A stretch of 64,000 bases of DNA from JAQVEB01 sp028698105 (lineage in GTDB: Bacteria > Bacteroidota > Bacteroidia > Bacteroidales > Dysgonomonadaceae), in the NCBI GenBank assembly GCA_964293155.1, contig CAXYYA010000010.1, positions 1 through 64,000 of the forward strand, written 5' to 3'. Positions 40,354-50,400 of this stretch are shown here, piece by piece. Positions within the stretch are counted from its first letter, which is position 1. Each line of letters opens with the position of its first letter. The notes below the pieces were generated by a model. That model was not told the origin of the DNA and did not search any database. It was given only the letters and a program-made list of their open reading frames with translations. Both the position numbers and the translations under genes were made by a program.

Positions 40354-41304
40354 ATGTCAGCCATTTTCTCTTTCATGTGGTATAACACCGAAAACTTTTA
40401 CGACACGGTGGATGACCCCAAAACACTCGACGATGATTTTACGCCAAACTGCTATTTTCACTGGACCGAAGACCGGTTTTACGATAAGGCCGAAAAGTTA
40501 ACAAATGTAATCCATGATATCGTAAAACCCGATTTGCCCGATATTATCGGCCTGGCAGAAATTGAGAATAAAACCGTTATGATGGCCATCGTGGACACGT
40601 TGCAAAAAAACGGTATGCCTCATTACAGCTTTATTCACTACGATAGTCCGGACGAAAGAGGTTCGGATGTCGCTATGATATACAATACAAGCACGTTTCG
40701 TATCGAAGAATCAAAGCCCATTTTGGTACAGTTACCGGGCATTGAGGACCGCACGCGTGATATTCTTTACGTGAAAGGAAAAACCGCTAATTTAACGACA
40801 CTGCATCTGTTTTTCACCCATTTTCCGTCCCGTCACGAAGGCACCGAACGTTCCGAAAGAAGGCGTTATTTCGTCGCAAGCGAATTGCGAAATGCTGTTT
40901 ACAAAGTACTTAGCGTTGATCCGAACGCAAACGTCATCATATCGGGCGACTTTAACGATACTCCCGACGACAACAGCATTAGCGAGGTGCTTGGTGCACA
41001 AAAGCATTTCGATAAAGTTGATAAAATGAAACTGTACAACCTTCTGTATCCGAGGCAGAAGAAAGGATTGGGAACAACATATCACAAAGGCTGGCTGCTT
41101 TTCGACCAGTTTATCGTTTCGGGTAACGTACTGTTGTCAGACAAAATTGATTGTAAACCTGACGATGCAGACATCTTCAATCCCCGATATCTGCTCTATT
41201 TCAACAATGAAGGGCGCGTGAAACCCGACAGAACCTACAGCGGCAAATACGTTGGCGGATACAGCGATCATTTACCCGTTTACCTTCGCATGCGCTTAAA
41301 ATAA
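40354..41304 (+). CDS. Endonuclease/exonuclease/phosphatase family protein
   Basis: A 316-residue metal-dependent hydrolase. The family landmarks are MWYNTENFYD near the N-terminus, DIIGLAEIEN with the metal-binding Glu, GSDVAMIYN, VIISGDFNDTP and the C-terminal GGYSDHLPVYLRM with the catalytic Asp-His pair. No signal peptide. Members include nucleases and lipid or nucleotide phosphatases; the substrate is not evident. It ends 91 bp before mnmG. Confidence 0.85.
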   Translation: MSAIFSFMWYNTENFYDTVDDPKTLDDDFTPNCYFHWTEDRFYDKAEKLTNVIHDIVKPDLPDIIGLAEIENKTVMMAIVDTLQKNGMPHYSFIHYDSPDERGSDVAMIYNTSTFRIEESKPILVQLPGIEDRTRDILYVKGKTANLTTLHLFFTHFPSRHEGTERSERRRYFVASELRNAVYKVLSVDPNANVIISGDFNDTPDDNSISEVLGAQKHFDKVDKMKLYNLLYPRQKKGLGTTYHKGWLLFDQFIVSGNVLLSDKIDCKPDDADIFNPRYLLYFNNEGRVKPDRTYSGKYVGGYSDHLPVYLRMRLK

Positions 41305-41344
41305 AACGCTTTTCTGATTTCTTATTCTCCCTTAACAAAAAGCA

Positions 41345-41376
41345 TTGTGCTAACATTTTCTTTTTTAGTATCTTTG
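41345..41376 (+). promoter_or_regulatory. Promoter of mnmG
   Basis: TTG at 41345-41347, 21-bp spacer, TATCTTTG at 41369-41376; the ATG follows 19 bp downstream. Confidence 0.75.
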
Positions 41377-41395
41377 CATGTTTGTAAAATAGAAA

Positions 41396-43270
41396 ATGGA
41401 TTTTAATTACGATATAATTGTTGTGGGAGCCGGACATGCCGGATGCGAAGCCGCTACTGCTGCCGCTAATCTCGGATCAAAAACATTGCTCATCACAATG
41501 GATATGAACAAGATAGCGCAAATGAGCTGCAATCCTGCGGTGGGCGGCATCGCGAAGGGACAAATTGTGCGCGAAATTGATGCACTGGGCGGCCAAATGG
41601 GCATTGTGAGTGATAAAACAGCTATACAATTCCGTATGCTGAACCGTTCCAAAGGGCCTGCCATGTGGAGCCCGCGCGTGCAAAGCGACCGCATGAAATT
41701 CATTGAAACATGGCGCGATATTATCGAAAATACGCCAAACCTGTACATGTGGCAAGATACGGTAACGGAGCTTGTTTTTGACCGTGGAGCCGTAACCGGC
41801 GTTAAAACAAAATTGCAGGTAACATTTACGGCCAAAGCCGTAATCCTTACCAACGGAACCTTCATGAACGGGCTGATGCACATCGGGAAAGTGCAGATTG
41901 GCGGCGGCCGCGTCGCGGAACCTGCGTCATACGGGATAACGGAGCAGCTTCAGCAGGCGGGATTCACAACCGATAGAATGAAAACGGGAACTCCCGTTAG
42001 AATTGACGGGAGAAGCGTTGATTTCTCGCTTCTGGAAGAGCAAAAAGGCGATGAAGATTTTCACAAGTTCTCATATTTACCCCATGTACAACGAAAACTA
42101 AAACAGCGAAGTTGCTGGATCGCATACACCTCGGAAGATGTTCACGCCGCTTTGCGGCAGGGATTGGAGTTCTCTCCCTTGTACAATGGGCAGATACAAA
42201 GCATCGGGCCACGTTATTGCCCCAGTATCGAAACCAAAATAGTTACTTTCTCGGCTAAAACAAGCCATCAGCTCTTTCTGGAACCCGAAGGCGAATCCAC
42301 GCACGAATACTATCTCAACGGCTTCTCCTCTTCCCTACCCCTGCAAACACAGTTAGACGCCCTGCAACGCATTCCTGCGTTCAAAAATGCGCATATTTTC
42401 CGGCCCGGATACGCCATCGAATACGATTTTTTCGATCCTACTCAGTTGCGGGCAACGCTCGAAACCAAATTGGTGAAAAACCTCTTTTTTGCCGGTCAGA
42501 TAAACGGAACAACGGGTTACGAAGAAGCAGCCGGACAGGGGCTTATTGCGGGTATAAACGCACACATCAACTGCCATGGCGGGAATCCCTTTGTGTTGCA
42601 TCGCGACGAAGCGTACATCGGCGTTCTTATTGACGATCTGATCACCAAAGGCGTAGATGAGCCTTATCGCATGTTCACGTCGAGAGCAGAATATCGTATT
42701 CTTCTCCGGCAGGACAACGCCGATGAACGACTTACGAAAAAAGGTTATGATTTGGGGCTCGCAACATCCGATAGAATGCATCTTTTGGAAGAAAAAGAGT
42801 CCGAAGTGGCAAAACTTATCAACTTTGTATCCAATTTTTCCATCAAAGCCGACAGAATAAATCCGTTTCTGGAGAAGATCGGTACAGCAACGCTCACGAG
42901 AGGCGTTAAATTAATTGATTTGCTTACCCGGCCACACATAGAGATCGAAACTATGCTCGAAGAAATACCGGCATTAAAGGAGATCGTGGAAAATATACCG
43001 GGGCGAACGGAAGAAATCGTGGAATCAGCGAACATCAAGATTAAATACGAAGGCTACATCAAACGCGAACGAATGATGGCCGACAAAATAACACGCCTGG
43101 AAGATGTGAGGATAAAAGACAAATTCAACTACAACGAAATTCAGTCGCTGTCCACAGAAGCAAGGCAAAAACTAACTAAAATCAATCCCGAAACCATCGC
43201 TCAGGCAAGCCGCATACCCGGTGTTTCACCAAACGATATATCGGTTTTACTGGTACTGATGGGGAGATAA
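41396..43270 (+). CDS. mnmG: tRNA uridine-5-carboxymethylaminomethyl modification enzyme MnmG
   Basis: FAD enzyme that, with MnmE, modifies the wobble uridine of several tRNAs. The 624-residue protein is normal in length, with the FAD motif VVGAGHAGCEAA at residues 9-20, MSCNPAVGGIAKGQIVREIDALGG, GPRYCPSIETKI, GYEEAAGQG and the C-terminal IPGVSPNDISVLLV. Often called gidA and commonly near the replication origin. A parS-like site lies 9 bp after the stop. Same strand as apt and uvrC. Confidence 0.97.
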   Translation: MDFNYDIIVVGAGHAGCEAATAAANLGSKTLLITMDMNKIAQMSCNPAVGGIAKGQIVREIDALGGQMGIVSDKTAIQFRMLNRSKGPAMWSPRVQSDRMKFIETWRDIIENTPNLYMWQDTVTELVFDRGAVTGVKTKLQVTFTAKAVILTNGTFMNGLMHIGKVQIGGGRVAEPASYGITEQLQQAGFTTDRMKTGTPVRIDGRSVDFSLLEEQKGDEDFHKFSYLPHVQRKLKQRSCWIAYTSEDVHAALRQGLEFSPLYNGQIQSIGPRYCPSIETKIVTFSAKTSHQLFLEPEGESTHEYYLNGFSSSLPLQTQLDALQRIPAFKNAHIFRPGYAIEYDFFDPTQLRATLETKLVKNLFFAGQINGTTGYEEAAGQGLIAGINAHINCHGGNPFVLHRDEAYIGVLIDDLITKGVDEPYRMFTSRAEYRILLRQDNADERLTKKGYDLGLATSDRMHLLEEKESEVAKLINFVSNFSIKADRINPFLEKIGTATLTRGVKLIDLLTRPHIEIETMLEEIPALKEIVENIPGRTEEIVESANIKIKYEGYIKRERMMADKITRLEDVRIKDKFNYNEIQSLSTEARQKLTKINPETIAQASRIPGVSPNDISVLLVLMGR

Positions 43271-43278
43271 ATTACAAA

Positions 43279-43294
43279 TGTTTCACGTGGAACA
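43279..43294. other. parS-like centromere site
   Basis: TGTTTCACGTGGAACA, whose reverse complement TGTTCCACGTGAAACA is an exact match to the bacterial parS consensus TGTTNCACGTGAAACA bound by ParB/Spo0J. It lies between mnmG and apt. parS sites usually cluster near oriC, so the window is probably origin-proximal. No parA/parB or dnaA is in the window. Confidence 0.8.
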
Positions 43295-43323
43295 TTCACA
43301 AAGAACAAACGAATAATTATACA

Positions 43324-43854
43324 ATGAGCATTGAAACACTAAGCGCCGCCGTGCGCAACATCCCTGATTTTCCGATTGCGGGGATTCAGTTTAAGGACTT
43401 CACCACCCTATTTCAGGATGCACGATACCTGAAAGAATTGTCGGATATTTTGTATGAACGCTACAAAGACAAGGGCATCACAAAAGTAGTAGGCATTGAA
43501 TCACGCGGATTTTTTATGGGGCCGGCAACGGCTTTGCGATTAAATGCCGGTTTTGTGCCAATTCGCAAACCGGGCAAATTACCCTACCGTACCATCGAAG
43601 AAAAGTACACGAAAGAATATGGCGAGGACGCCGTGCAGATTCATGAAGATGCCCTTGAAAAAAATGACATTGTGCTGATTCACGACGATTTGCTGGCAAC
43701 CGGCGGGACAATGGCCGCGGCTTACAATCTGGTGAAGAAACTGGGTGTAAAAAAAATATATATCAATTTTTTGATCGAATTGGAAGATTTGAGAGGACGC
43801 GAGTTGTTTGACAAGGACGTGGAGATTGACACAATATTAAAATACGACATCTGA
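43324..43854 (+). CDS. apt: Adenine phosphoribosyltransferase
   Basis: Salvages adenine to AMP using PRPP. The 176-residue protein has the N-terminal FPIAGIQFKDFTTLF hood, KVVGIESRGFFMGPATA, and the PRPP loop IVLIHDDLLATGGTM, complete. It begins the run apt-uvrC-dtd-mazG-deoC, which I recall as a common order in Bacteroidota; the run contains two nucleotide-related genes (apt, deoC) and DNA/tRNA quality control between them. Confidence 0.95.
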   Translation: MSIETLSAAVRNIPDFPIAGIQFKDFTTLFQDARYLKELSDILYERYKDKGITKVVGIESRGFFMGPATALRLNAGFVPIRKPGKLPYRTIEEKYTKEYGEDAVQIHEDALEKNDIVLIHDDLLATGGTMAAAYNLVKKLGVKKIYINFLIELEDLRGRELFDKDVEIDTILKYDI

Positions 43855-43886
43855 AAATAGCCTCGCGCTTTTTCGGAGAAAACCAA

Positions 43887-45686
43887 ATGACGAAAGAAAT
43901 ACAAGACACATTAAAAGTAATCCCTCAGAAACCGGGCTGTTACCAGTTTTTGGATGAAAAAGGCAAAGTAATCTATGTCGGAAAAGCCAAAAACCTGAAG
44001 AAACGTGTGTCTTCGTATTTCACCAAACACCATGACAATCCCAAAACACGTATTCTCGTAAGGAATATTCAGAAGATAAAATACATCGTTGTAAACACCG
44101 AAGAGGACACTTTTTTGCTGGAAAATAACCTCATCAAAGAGCTCAGGCCGCGTTACAACGTAATGTTGAAAGACGATAAGAGTTACCCTTCCATCGTCAT
44201 CAAAAACGAGTATTTCCCGCGTGTTTTTAAAACCAGAAATCTCGTCAAAGACGGTTCACGTTATTTCGGTCCATACACGTCCGTTCTCGCCGTAAACGCG
44301 TTACTCGATATCTTCAGAAAGGTATATAAGATACGCACGTGCCGCCTGAACCTGACGCCCGAAAACATTGCGGCCGGCAAATTCAAAGTCTGTCTGGAAT
44401 ACCATATAAAGCGATGCAAAGGCCCGTGCGAAGGGCTGCAAACATTGGAAGATTATAACAAAAATGTAGCTGAGATCGCGGAAATACTGAAAGGAAACGT
44501 CCGCATTATCGAAAAACAAATCTCGGAGGAAATGCAACAATGTGCAGAGGAATTACGTTTCGAGGATGCGCAAGCGTTGAAAGAAAAATTGCTGCAAATA
44601 CAAAATTTCAGGGAAAAATCTACCGTAGTGAGCAACATCAACTACAATATTGATGTTTTCGGGTACGAAGACGATGAGAATTCAGGTTACATCAATTACC
44701 TTCACGTTGTAAACGGCGCAGTAAACCAGGCCTATACCTTTGAGTACAAGAAAAAACTCGACGAAACTCCGGAAGAACTGCTCGGATTGGGGATTATTGA
44801 AATGCGGCAGCGTTTCGGTAGTGAGTCCAAAGAAATTATTGTGCCGTTTTTACCGGAGGTTACACTAAGCAACGTGGAATTCAGCATTCCTCAACGAGGC
44901 GATAAAAAGAAGCTGCTGGAACTTTCGCAGAAAAATGTCAAGCAATATAAGTTTGACAAACTAAAGAAATCGGAAATGTTAAATCCCGAACAACGCGTAA
45001 CGCGAATTTTAACAACCGTACAAAAAGATCTCCAGCTAAAAGAAATTCCCTGGCACATCGAGTGCTTCGATAATTCAAATATTCAAGGTACAAATCCGGT
45101 GGCATCGTGTGTGGTTTTCAAAAAGGCAAAACCATCGAAAAAAGATTATCGCCACTTTAACATTAAAACCGTGGTAGGCCCCGATGATTACGCATCAATC
45201 GCCGAAATAATTCACAGACGTTACTCTCGCGTGCTTAACGAAGGCGCTCCCCTGCCCCAACTCATTGTAATTGACGGTGGTAAAGGACAATTACACGCTG
45301 CAGTGGAATCGCTTCAGAAAATCGGGTTGTACTGGAAAATTGCCATTATCGGCATCGCGAAGCGATTGGAAGAAATTTATTTCCCTGAAGACTCCGTTCC
45401 GCTTTATATTGATAAAAATTCCGAGACGTTAAAACTTATTCAGCAACTTCGCGACGAGGCTCATCGTTTTGGGATCACGCATCATCGAAATCGAAGGAGC
45501 AAATCACAGGTAACTTCCGAGCTTGATCAAATAAAAGGAATCGGGAAAGAAACCAAAAAGAAACTACTCACCCACTTCAAAAGCATTAAACGGCTAAAAG
45601 AATCGGGCGAAGAGGAAATAATTTCCGTCGTCGGTAAAAGCAAAAGCTATTTAATTTTGAATTGGATCAACGAGAAAAAAGACTAA
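43887..45686 (+). CDS. uvrC: Excinuclease ABC subunit C
   Basis: Makes both incisions during nucleotide excision repair. The 599-residue protein has the N-terminal GIY-YIG nuclease domain (GCYQFLDEKGKVIYVGKAKN, residues 18-37), a Cys-containing CLEYHIKRCKGPCEG segment, the UVR motif around EELRFEDAQALKEKLLQI for UvrB binding, the RNase H-like second nuclease (HIECFDNSNIQGTNPVASCV, VIDGGKGQL), and C-terminal helix-hairpin-helix repeats (QIKGIGKETKKKLL). It starts 32 bp after apt. Confidence 0.96.
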   Translation: MTKEIQDTLKVIPQKPGCYQFLDEKGKVIYVGKAKNLKKRVSSYFTKHHDNPKTRILVRNIQKIKYIVVNTEEDTFLLENNLIKELRPRYNVMLKDDKSYPSIVIKNEYFPRVFKTRNLVKDGSRYFGPYTSVLAVNALLDIFRKVYKIRTCRLNLTPENIAAGKFKVCLEYHIKRCKGPCEGLQTLEDYNKNVAEIAEILKGNVRIIEKQISEEMQQCAEELRFEDAQALKEKLLQIQNFREKSTVVSNINYNIDVFGYEDDENSGYINYLHVVNGAVNQAYTFEYKKKLDETPEELLGLGIIEMRQRFGSESKEIIVPFLPEVTLSNVEFSIPQRGDKKKLLELSQKNVKQYKFDKLKKSEMLNPEQRVTRILTTVQKDLQLKEIPWHIECFDNSNIQGTNPVASCVVFKKAKPSKKDYRHFNIKTVVGPDDYASIAEIIHRRYSRVLNEGAPLPQLIVIDGGKGQLHAAVESLQKIGLYWKIAIIGIAKRLEEIYFPEDSVPLYIDKNSETLKLIQQLRDEAHRFGITHHRNRRSKSQVTSELDQIKGIGKETKKKLLTHFKSIKRLKESGEEEIISVVGKSKSYLILNWINEKKD

Positions 45687-45690
45687 AATT

Positions 45691-46143
45691 ATGCGAATAC
45701 TCATTCAACGTGTTTCGGAAGCATCCGTTACAATTGAAAAACAACTGAAAAGTACCATCGGTGAAGGAATGCTCATACTTTTAGGAATAGAGGATGCCGA
45801 CGGCGAGGAAGATATCGGGTTTTTGTGTAAAAAGACCGTTAATTTGCGTATATTTGACGATGAAAACGGCGTGATGAATAAATCGGTTGTGGACATCGGT
45901 GGCGAAATTTTGGTTGTTTCGCAATTTACACTTCACGCGAGTACGAAAAAAGGCAATCGTCCGTCGTACATCCACGCAGCAAAACCTGATATTTCAATTC
46001 CGCTCTACGAGCAATTTTGCGAAACTTTATCGGTTGTGTTGGGGAAAACCGTACAAACCGGCGAATTTGGCGCCAACATGCAGGTGCGGCTGATAAACGA
46101 CGGCCCCGTAACCATTTGGATTGACTCTAAAGTAAAAGAATAA
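45691..46143 (+). CDS. dtd: D-aminoacyl-tRNA deacylase
   Basis: Removes D-amino acids, and some mischarged glycine, from tRNA. The 150-residue protein has the active-site motif SQFTLHASTKKGNRPSY and the second motif INDGPVTIWID, both diagnostic. It starts 4 bp after uvrC and its TAA overlaps the ATG of the next gene (TAATG), so the genes are translationally coupled. Confidence 0.95.
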   Translation: MRILIQRVSEASVTIEKQLKSTIGEGMLILLGIEDADGEEDIGFLCKKTVNLRIFDDENGVMNKSVVDIGGEILVVSQFTLHASTKKGNRPSYIHAAKPDISIPLYEQFCETLSVVLGKTVQTGEFGANMQVRLINDGPVTIWIDSKVKE

Positions 46144-46481
46144 TGACAATAAAAGAAGCTCAAAATAATGTAGATGAATGGATTAAGACCTACGGCGTTC
46201 GGTATTTCAGTGAACTCACCAATATGGCAATCCTTACCGAAGAAGTAGGAGAATTGGCGCGTATTATGGCACGAACGTACGGCGATCAGTCGTTTAAACA
46301 ATCCGATCTATCGAAAAACCTTGCCGATGAAATGGCCGATATCTTCTGGGTAATCATTTGTCTTGCCAATCAAACAGGCGTGGACTTGGAAGAAGCTTTT
46401 CGGAAAAATATAGAGAAAAAAACAATGCGCGACAGCACAAGACATAAAGAAAACGAGAAATTAAATACGAATAACTATTAA
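46143..46481 (+). CDS. MazG-like nucleotide pyrophosphohydrolase
   Basis: A 112-residue all-alpha NTP pyrophosphatase. The metal-binding pattern EEVGELAR ... LADEMADIFWVIICLANQ fits the MazG/dUTPase-like EExxE-12-28-ExxD motif. It probably removes abnormal nucleotides. It sits between dtd and deoC and overlaps the dtd stop by one base. Confidence 0.85.
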   Translation: MTIKEAQNNVDEWIKTYGVRYFSELTNMAILTEEVGELARIMARTYGDQSFKQSDLSKNLADEMADIFWVIICLANQTGVDLEEAFRKNIEKKTMRDSTRHKENEKLNTNNY

Positions 46482-46530
46482 TTTACTAAATTTAACTATC
46501 CATATTTATATAAAATAATTTAAATTGCAG

Positions 46531-47403
46531 ATGGAAACTGACAAATACAAAAAAGCATTAAAGGAACACGCTTTTTCCCTCACTAACGAAAAAGTCACGG
46601 AGAAAGTTTCTAAAATTATAGCCGAAAATTTCGCGGAAAACAACAATAAAGACGTCTATAAACTGCTATATTCCTGCATTGACCTCACTACGCTGAACAG
46701 CACCGATACCCGTGAGCTTGTTTGGAAATTCACCGAAAAAGTGAACGCTTTTGAAGGCTCAAATCCTGAAATAGAGAACGTTGCGGCAATCTGCGTATAT
46801 CCCAACTTTGCTAAAACCGTAAAAGAAGCCTTAACGGCTGATGTAAAGATTGCCAGCGTATCGGGCGGATTCCCGACTTCGCAAACGTTTACGGAAGTAA
46901 AAATCGCTGAAACCGCGCTTGCCGTAGCCGATGGCGCCGACGAAATTGATATTGTCCTGAATTTAGGGTTGTTTCTCAACGAGGAGTATGAAGAAATGTG
47001 CGAGGAGATCATGGAAATCAAACATGCATGTCACGAAGTTCATCTTAAAGTGATCCTGGAAACAGGCGCATTAAAAGACGTTCGAAAAATACATCAGGCT
47101 GCTGTTTTAGCCATGTATTCCGGCGCAGACTTCATCAAAACATCCACCGGAAAAGGCTACGAAGGAGCAACGCCCGAAGCGGCTTTCGCGATGTGCAGCG
47201 CCATAAAATCATACTACGGAAAAACGGGCACGAAAATCGGCTTTAAAGTTTCGGGCGGCGTCTCAACCGTGGAAGACGCGGTAAAATACTACACCATTGT
47301 CAAAGAAATACTGGGAAGCGAATGGCTCTCCCCTACCCTGTTCCGCATCGGAACGAGCCGATTAACAGACACCTTGCTATCGGAAATTCAAAAGCCGAAA
47401 TAA
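46531..47403 (+). CDS. deoC: Deoxyribose-phosphate aldolase
   Basis: Cleaves 2-deoxyribose-5-phosphate to glyceraldehyde-3-phosphate and acetaldehyde, feeding nucleoside carbon to glycolysis. The 290-residue protein has the Schiff-base Lys in ADFIKTSTGKGYEGATPE, EIDIVLNLGLFLNEEYEEM, and GFKVSGGVSTVEDA. ATG 46531 is preferred to the in-frame TTG six bases upstream. It is the longer, eukaryote-like DeoC form seen in Bacteroidota. Completes the conserved run begun by apt. Confidence 0.94.
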   Translation: METDKYKKALKEHAFSLTNEKVTEKVSKIIAENFAENNNKDVYKLLYSCIDLTTLNSTDTRELVWKFTEKVNAFEGSNPEIENVAAICVYPNFAKTVKEALTADVKIASVSGGFPTSQTFTEVKIAETALAVADGADEIDIVLNLGLFLNEEYEEMCEEIMEIKHACHEVHLKVILETGALKDVRKIHQAAVLAMYSGADFIKTSTGKGYEGATPEAAFAMCSAIKSYYGKTGTKIGFKVSGGVSTVEDAVKYYTIVKEILGSEWLSPTLFRIGTSRLTDTLLSEIQKPK

Positions 47404-47423
47404 ACATTTAAACGATCTATAAA

Positions 47424-50400
47424 ATGAAAACCAAATTTTTAGCGACATTGATTCTGATCAGTCTTTCATCGTTGTTCGCGTTACATTCACAAGAGAGCAG
47501 AATGATCTCAAATCAGCGCGAATTGCCTTATTGGCAGGATGTCAACGTGGTGCAGGTGAACCGAGAATACCCGCGCACGCAGTTTATGACTTTCATTACA
47601 AAACAGGAGGCACTCAATAAAGGATTCAAAGAGAGTCAATATTACATTTCGCTCAACGGGACGTGGAAATTCTACTTTGTGGACGGTTACAAACAACTGC
47701 CTGAAAACATAACGGATTCAACCGTTTCGCTCACCAATTGGAAAGATATCAAGGTGCCCGGAAACTGGGAGATACAGGGTTTCGGCACCGCTATATACGT
47801 GAATCATCCGTACGAATTTGTAGAACGCGACCCACAAACGCGGCTTCCCAAAATTTCTCCGCCACATTTGCCCGAAAAGAATCCTGTGGGTGTGTATCGG
47901 CGCGAAATAGATATTCCGCAGGACTGGAACGGCCGTGAAATTTTCCTCACCTTAGATGGTGCCAAATCAGGCGTTTACGTTTACATCAACGGAAAGGAAG
48001 TGGGTTACAGCGAAGATTCCAAAACGGCTGCCGAATTTAATATCACCCGATACGCGAAGCCGGGCAAAAACTCGCTCGTGCTCAAAATTTTCCGATGGTC
48101 AACAGGCTCGTATCTCGAGTGCCAGGATTTCTGGCGGATGAGCGGTATCGAACGCGACGTGTATCTGTGGTCGCAGCCTAAAACTTCGTTGCGCGATTTC
48201 CGCGTGAAATCAACGCTCGACGATACCTACAAAAACGGTATCTTTGAACTCGAAACTACCGTTGCCAATTACGTGAGCGGCGCTTCGTTTGCTAACGTTT
48301 CGTATGAATTAACGGACGTTTCGGGTAAAACCGTGGCTTCTGAAACCAAGCCCATCAGTGTGAAAAGCTTGGGCGAAAACGCTGTAACATTCAGTGCGCA
48401 ACTGCCAAATGTGGCAACGTGGACCTCAGAACATCCCAATCTATACAAACTGCTGATTACGGTGACAAAAGAGGGCGAATCGAAAAGCGAAGTGATCCCC
48501 TACCCGGTTGGTTTCCGCCGTTTCGAAATCAAGCCTGTGAAAACCGGTTCGCGCACCGACAACTTGTTTTTGGTGAACGGAGAACCCATCAAACTGAAAG
48601 GCGTAAATATCCACGAAACCAATCCGGCAACCGGACACTACGTAACGGAAGATGTGTTGCGCCGCGATTTTGAGTTGATGAGACAAAACAACATCAACAC
48701 CGTGCGACTCTCGCATTATCCGCAGCAACGCCGCTTCTACGAGTTGTGCAACGAGTACGGATTGTATGTTTACGACGAGGCGAACATTGAATCGCACGGA
48801 ATGTACTACGGGCAGGCATCGCTCGCCAGACATCCCGAGTGGGAGCAGGCACACATGGACCGCACGGTGAATATGTTTGAACGCAACAAAAATCAACCTT
48901 CGGTAGCTATCTGGTCGCTCGGAAACGAGGCGGGCAACGGTATTAACTTCTTTCATACGTATAAATACCTGAAAGATCAGGAGCGCGGATTTATGAATCG
49001 CCCCGTAAACTACGAACGCGGATTGTGGGAGATGAACACCGATATGTACGTGCCGCAATACCCCTCGGCAGCATGGCTCGAAGAAGTCGGCAAGAAGGGT
49101 AGCGACCGCCCTGTAGTGCCTTCGGAATATTCGCACGCCATGGGCAACTCCAGCGGCAACCTCGATCTGCAATGGCAAGCCATATACAAATATCCCAACC
49201 TGCAAGGAGGATACATTTGGGACTGGGTTGACCAGGGAATGGATGCTGTGGACGCAAACGGGCGCCATTTCTGGAAATACGGCGGCGATTACGGTGGCCC
49301 TGATGTACCCAGCGATGGCAATTTCCTTTGCAACGGCATCGTAAATCCCGACCGCACCCCCCACCCTGCTATGGCAGAAGTGAAATACACGCATCAAAAC
49401 TTTGCGTTTGAAGCAGTTGATTTGTCGAAAGGAATTTTTAAGGTGATTAACCGACAATATTTCTCAAATACAGATAATTACGCATTCAGATATAACATCA
49501 CAGAGAACGGAAAACAAATCGCCGATGGTGTACTCTCCGTATCCCTGCAACCGCAACAATCGGCGAATGTAAACGTTCCCATTGGTAATTTAAAGGCCAA
49601 ACCGGGAGTAGAATATTTCGTGAATTTCGAAGTCGTTCAGAAAGCAGCCTCTCCGGGGGTTCCTGCCAATCATTTGGTGGCTTACGAACAATATAAATTA
49701 CCGATTGGCGAAGAAAAATTGGCGTTGGCAGATCCGGATACTTCTTCTAATCTACCTAAATTGAATATTATTACAAATAATAATGAAACTCGTGTGAATT
49801 CCTCGTCGGTAAATTTCGTTTTCGATAAAAAAAGCGGCGTTGTTACGTCTTATAAAGTAAACGGACAAGAATATTTCGATAAAGGTTTCGGTATTCAGCC
49901 CAACTTCTGGCGCGCGCCCAACGATAACGATTACGGAAACGGTAATCCGCATCGTCTCCAAATCTGGAAACAATCGAGCCACAATTTCAACGTGATCGGC
50001 AGCAAAGCTTACGTGCAAGGAAGCGCAGCGGTTGTGGAAGCCACTTATCTACTCGCTGCCGGAAACCTCTACACGGTAAAATACACCATCCAACCCTCAG
50101 GCATCGTGAAAGTGGACGTTGAGTTCCACTCCACCGATATGCAAGCCAACCAGGTGGAAGCAACCGAAGCAATGCAAATGGCGACTGCCTCGCCCGAAGC
50201 TACCGCAGCCCGCAAAGCATCGGCAGGATTGGTGGTTCCGCGCATCGGCGTGCGTTTTCGCCTGCCTGTGACGATGAACAATGTGGAATATTACGGCCGT
50301 GGGCCGGGTGAAAACTATGTTGATCGCGCATCGGGATCGAAAGTAGGTCTTTACACCACTACTGCCGAAGATATGTACTTCCCGTATGTTCGCCCGCAAG

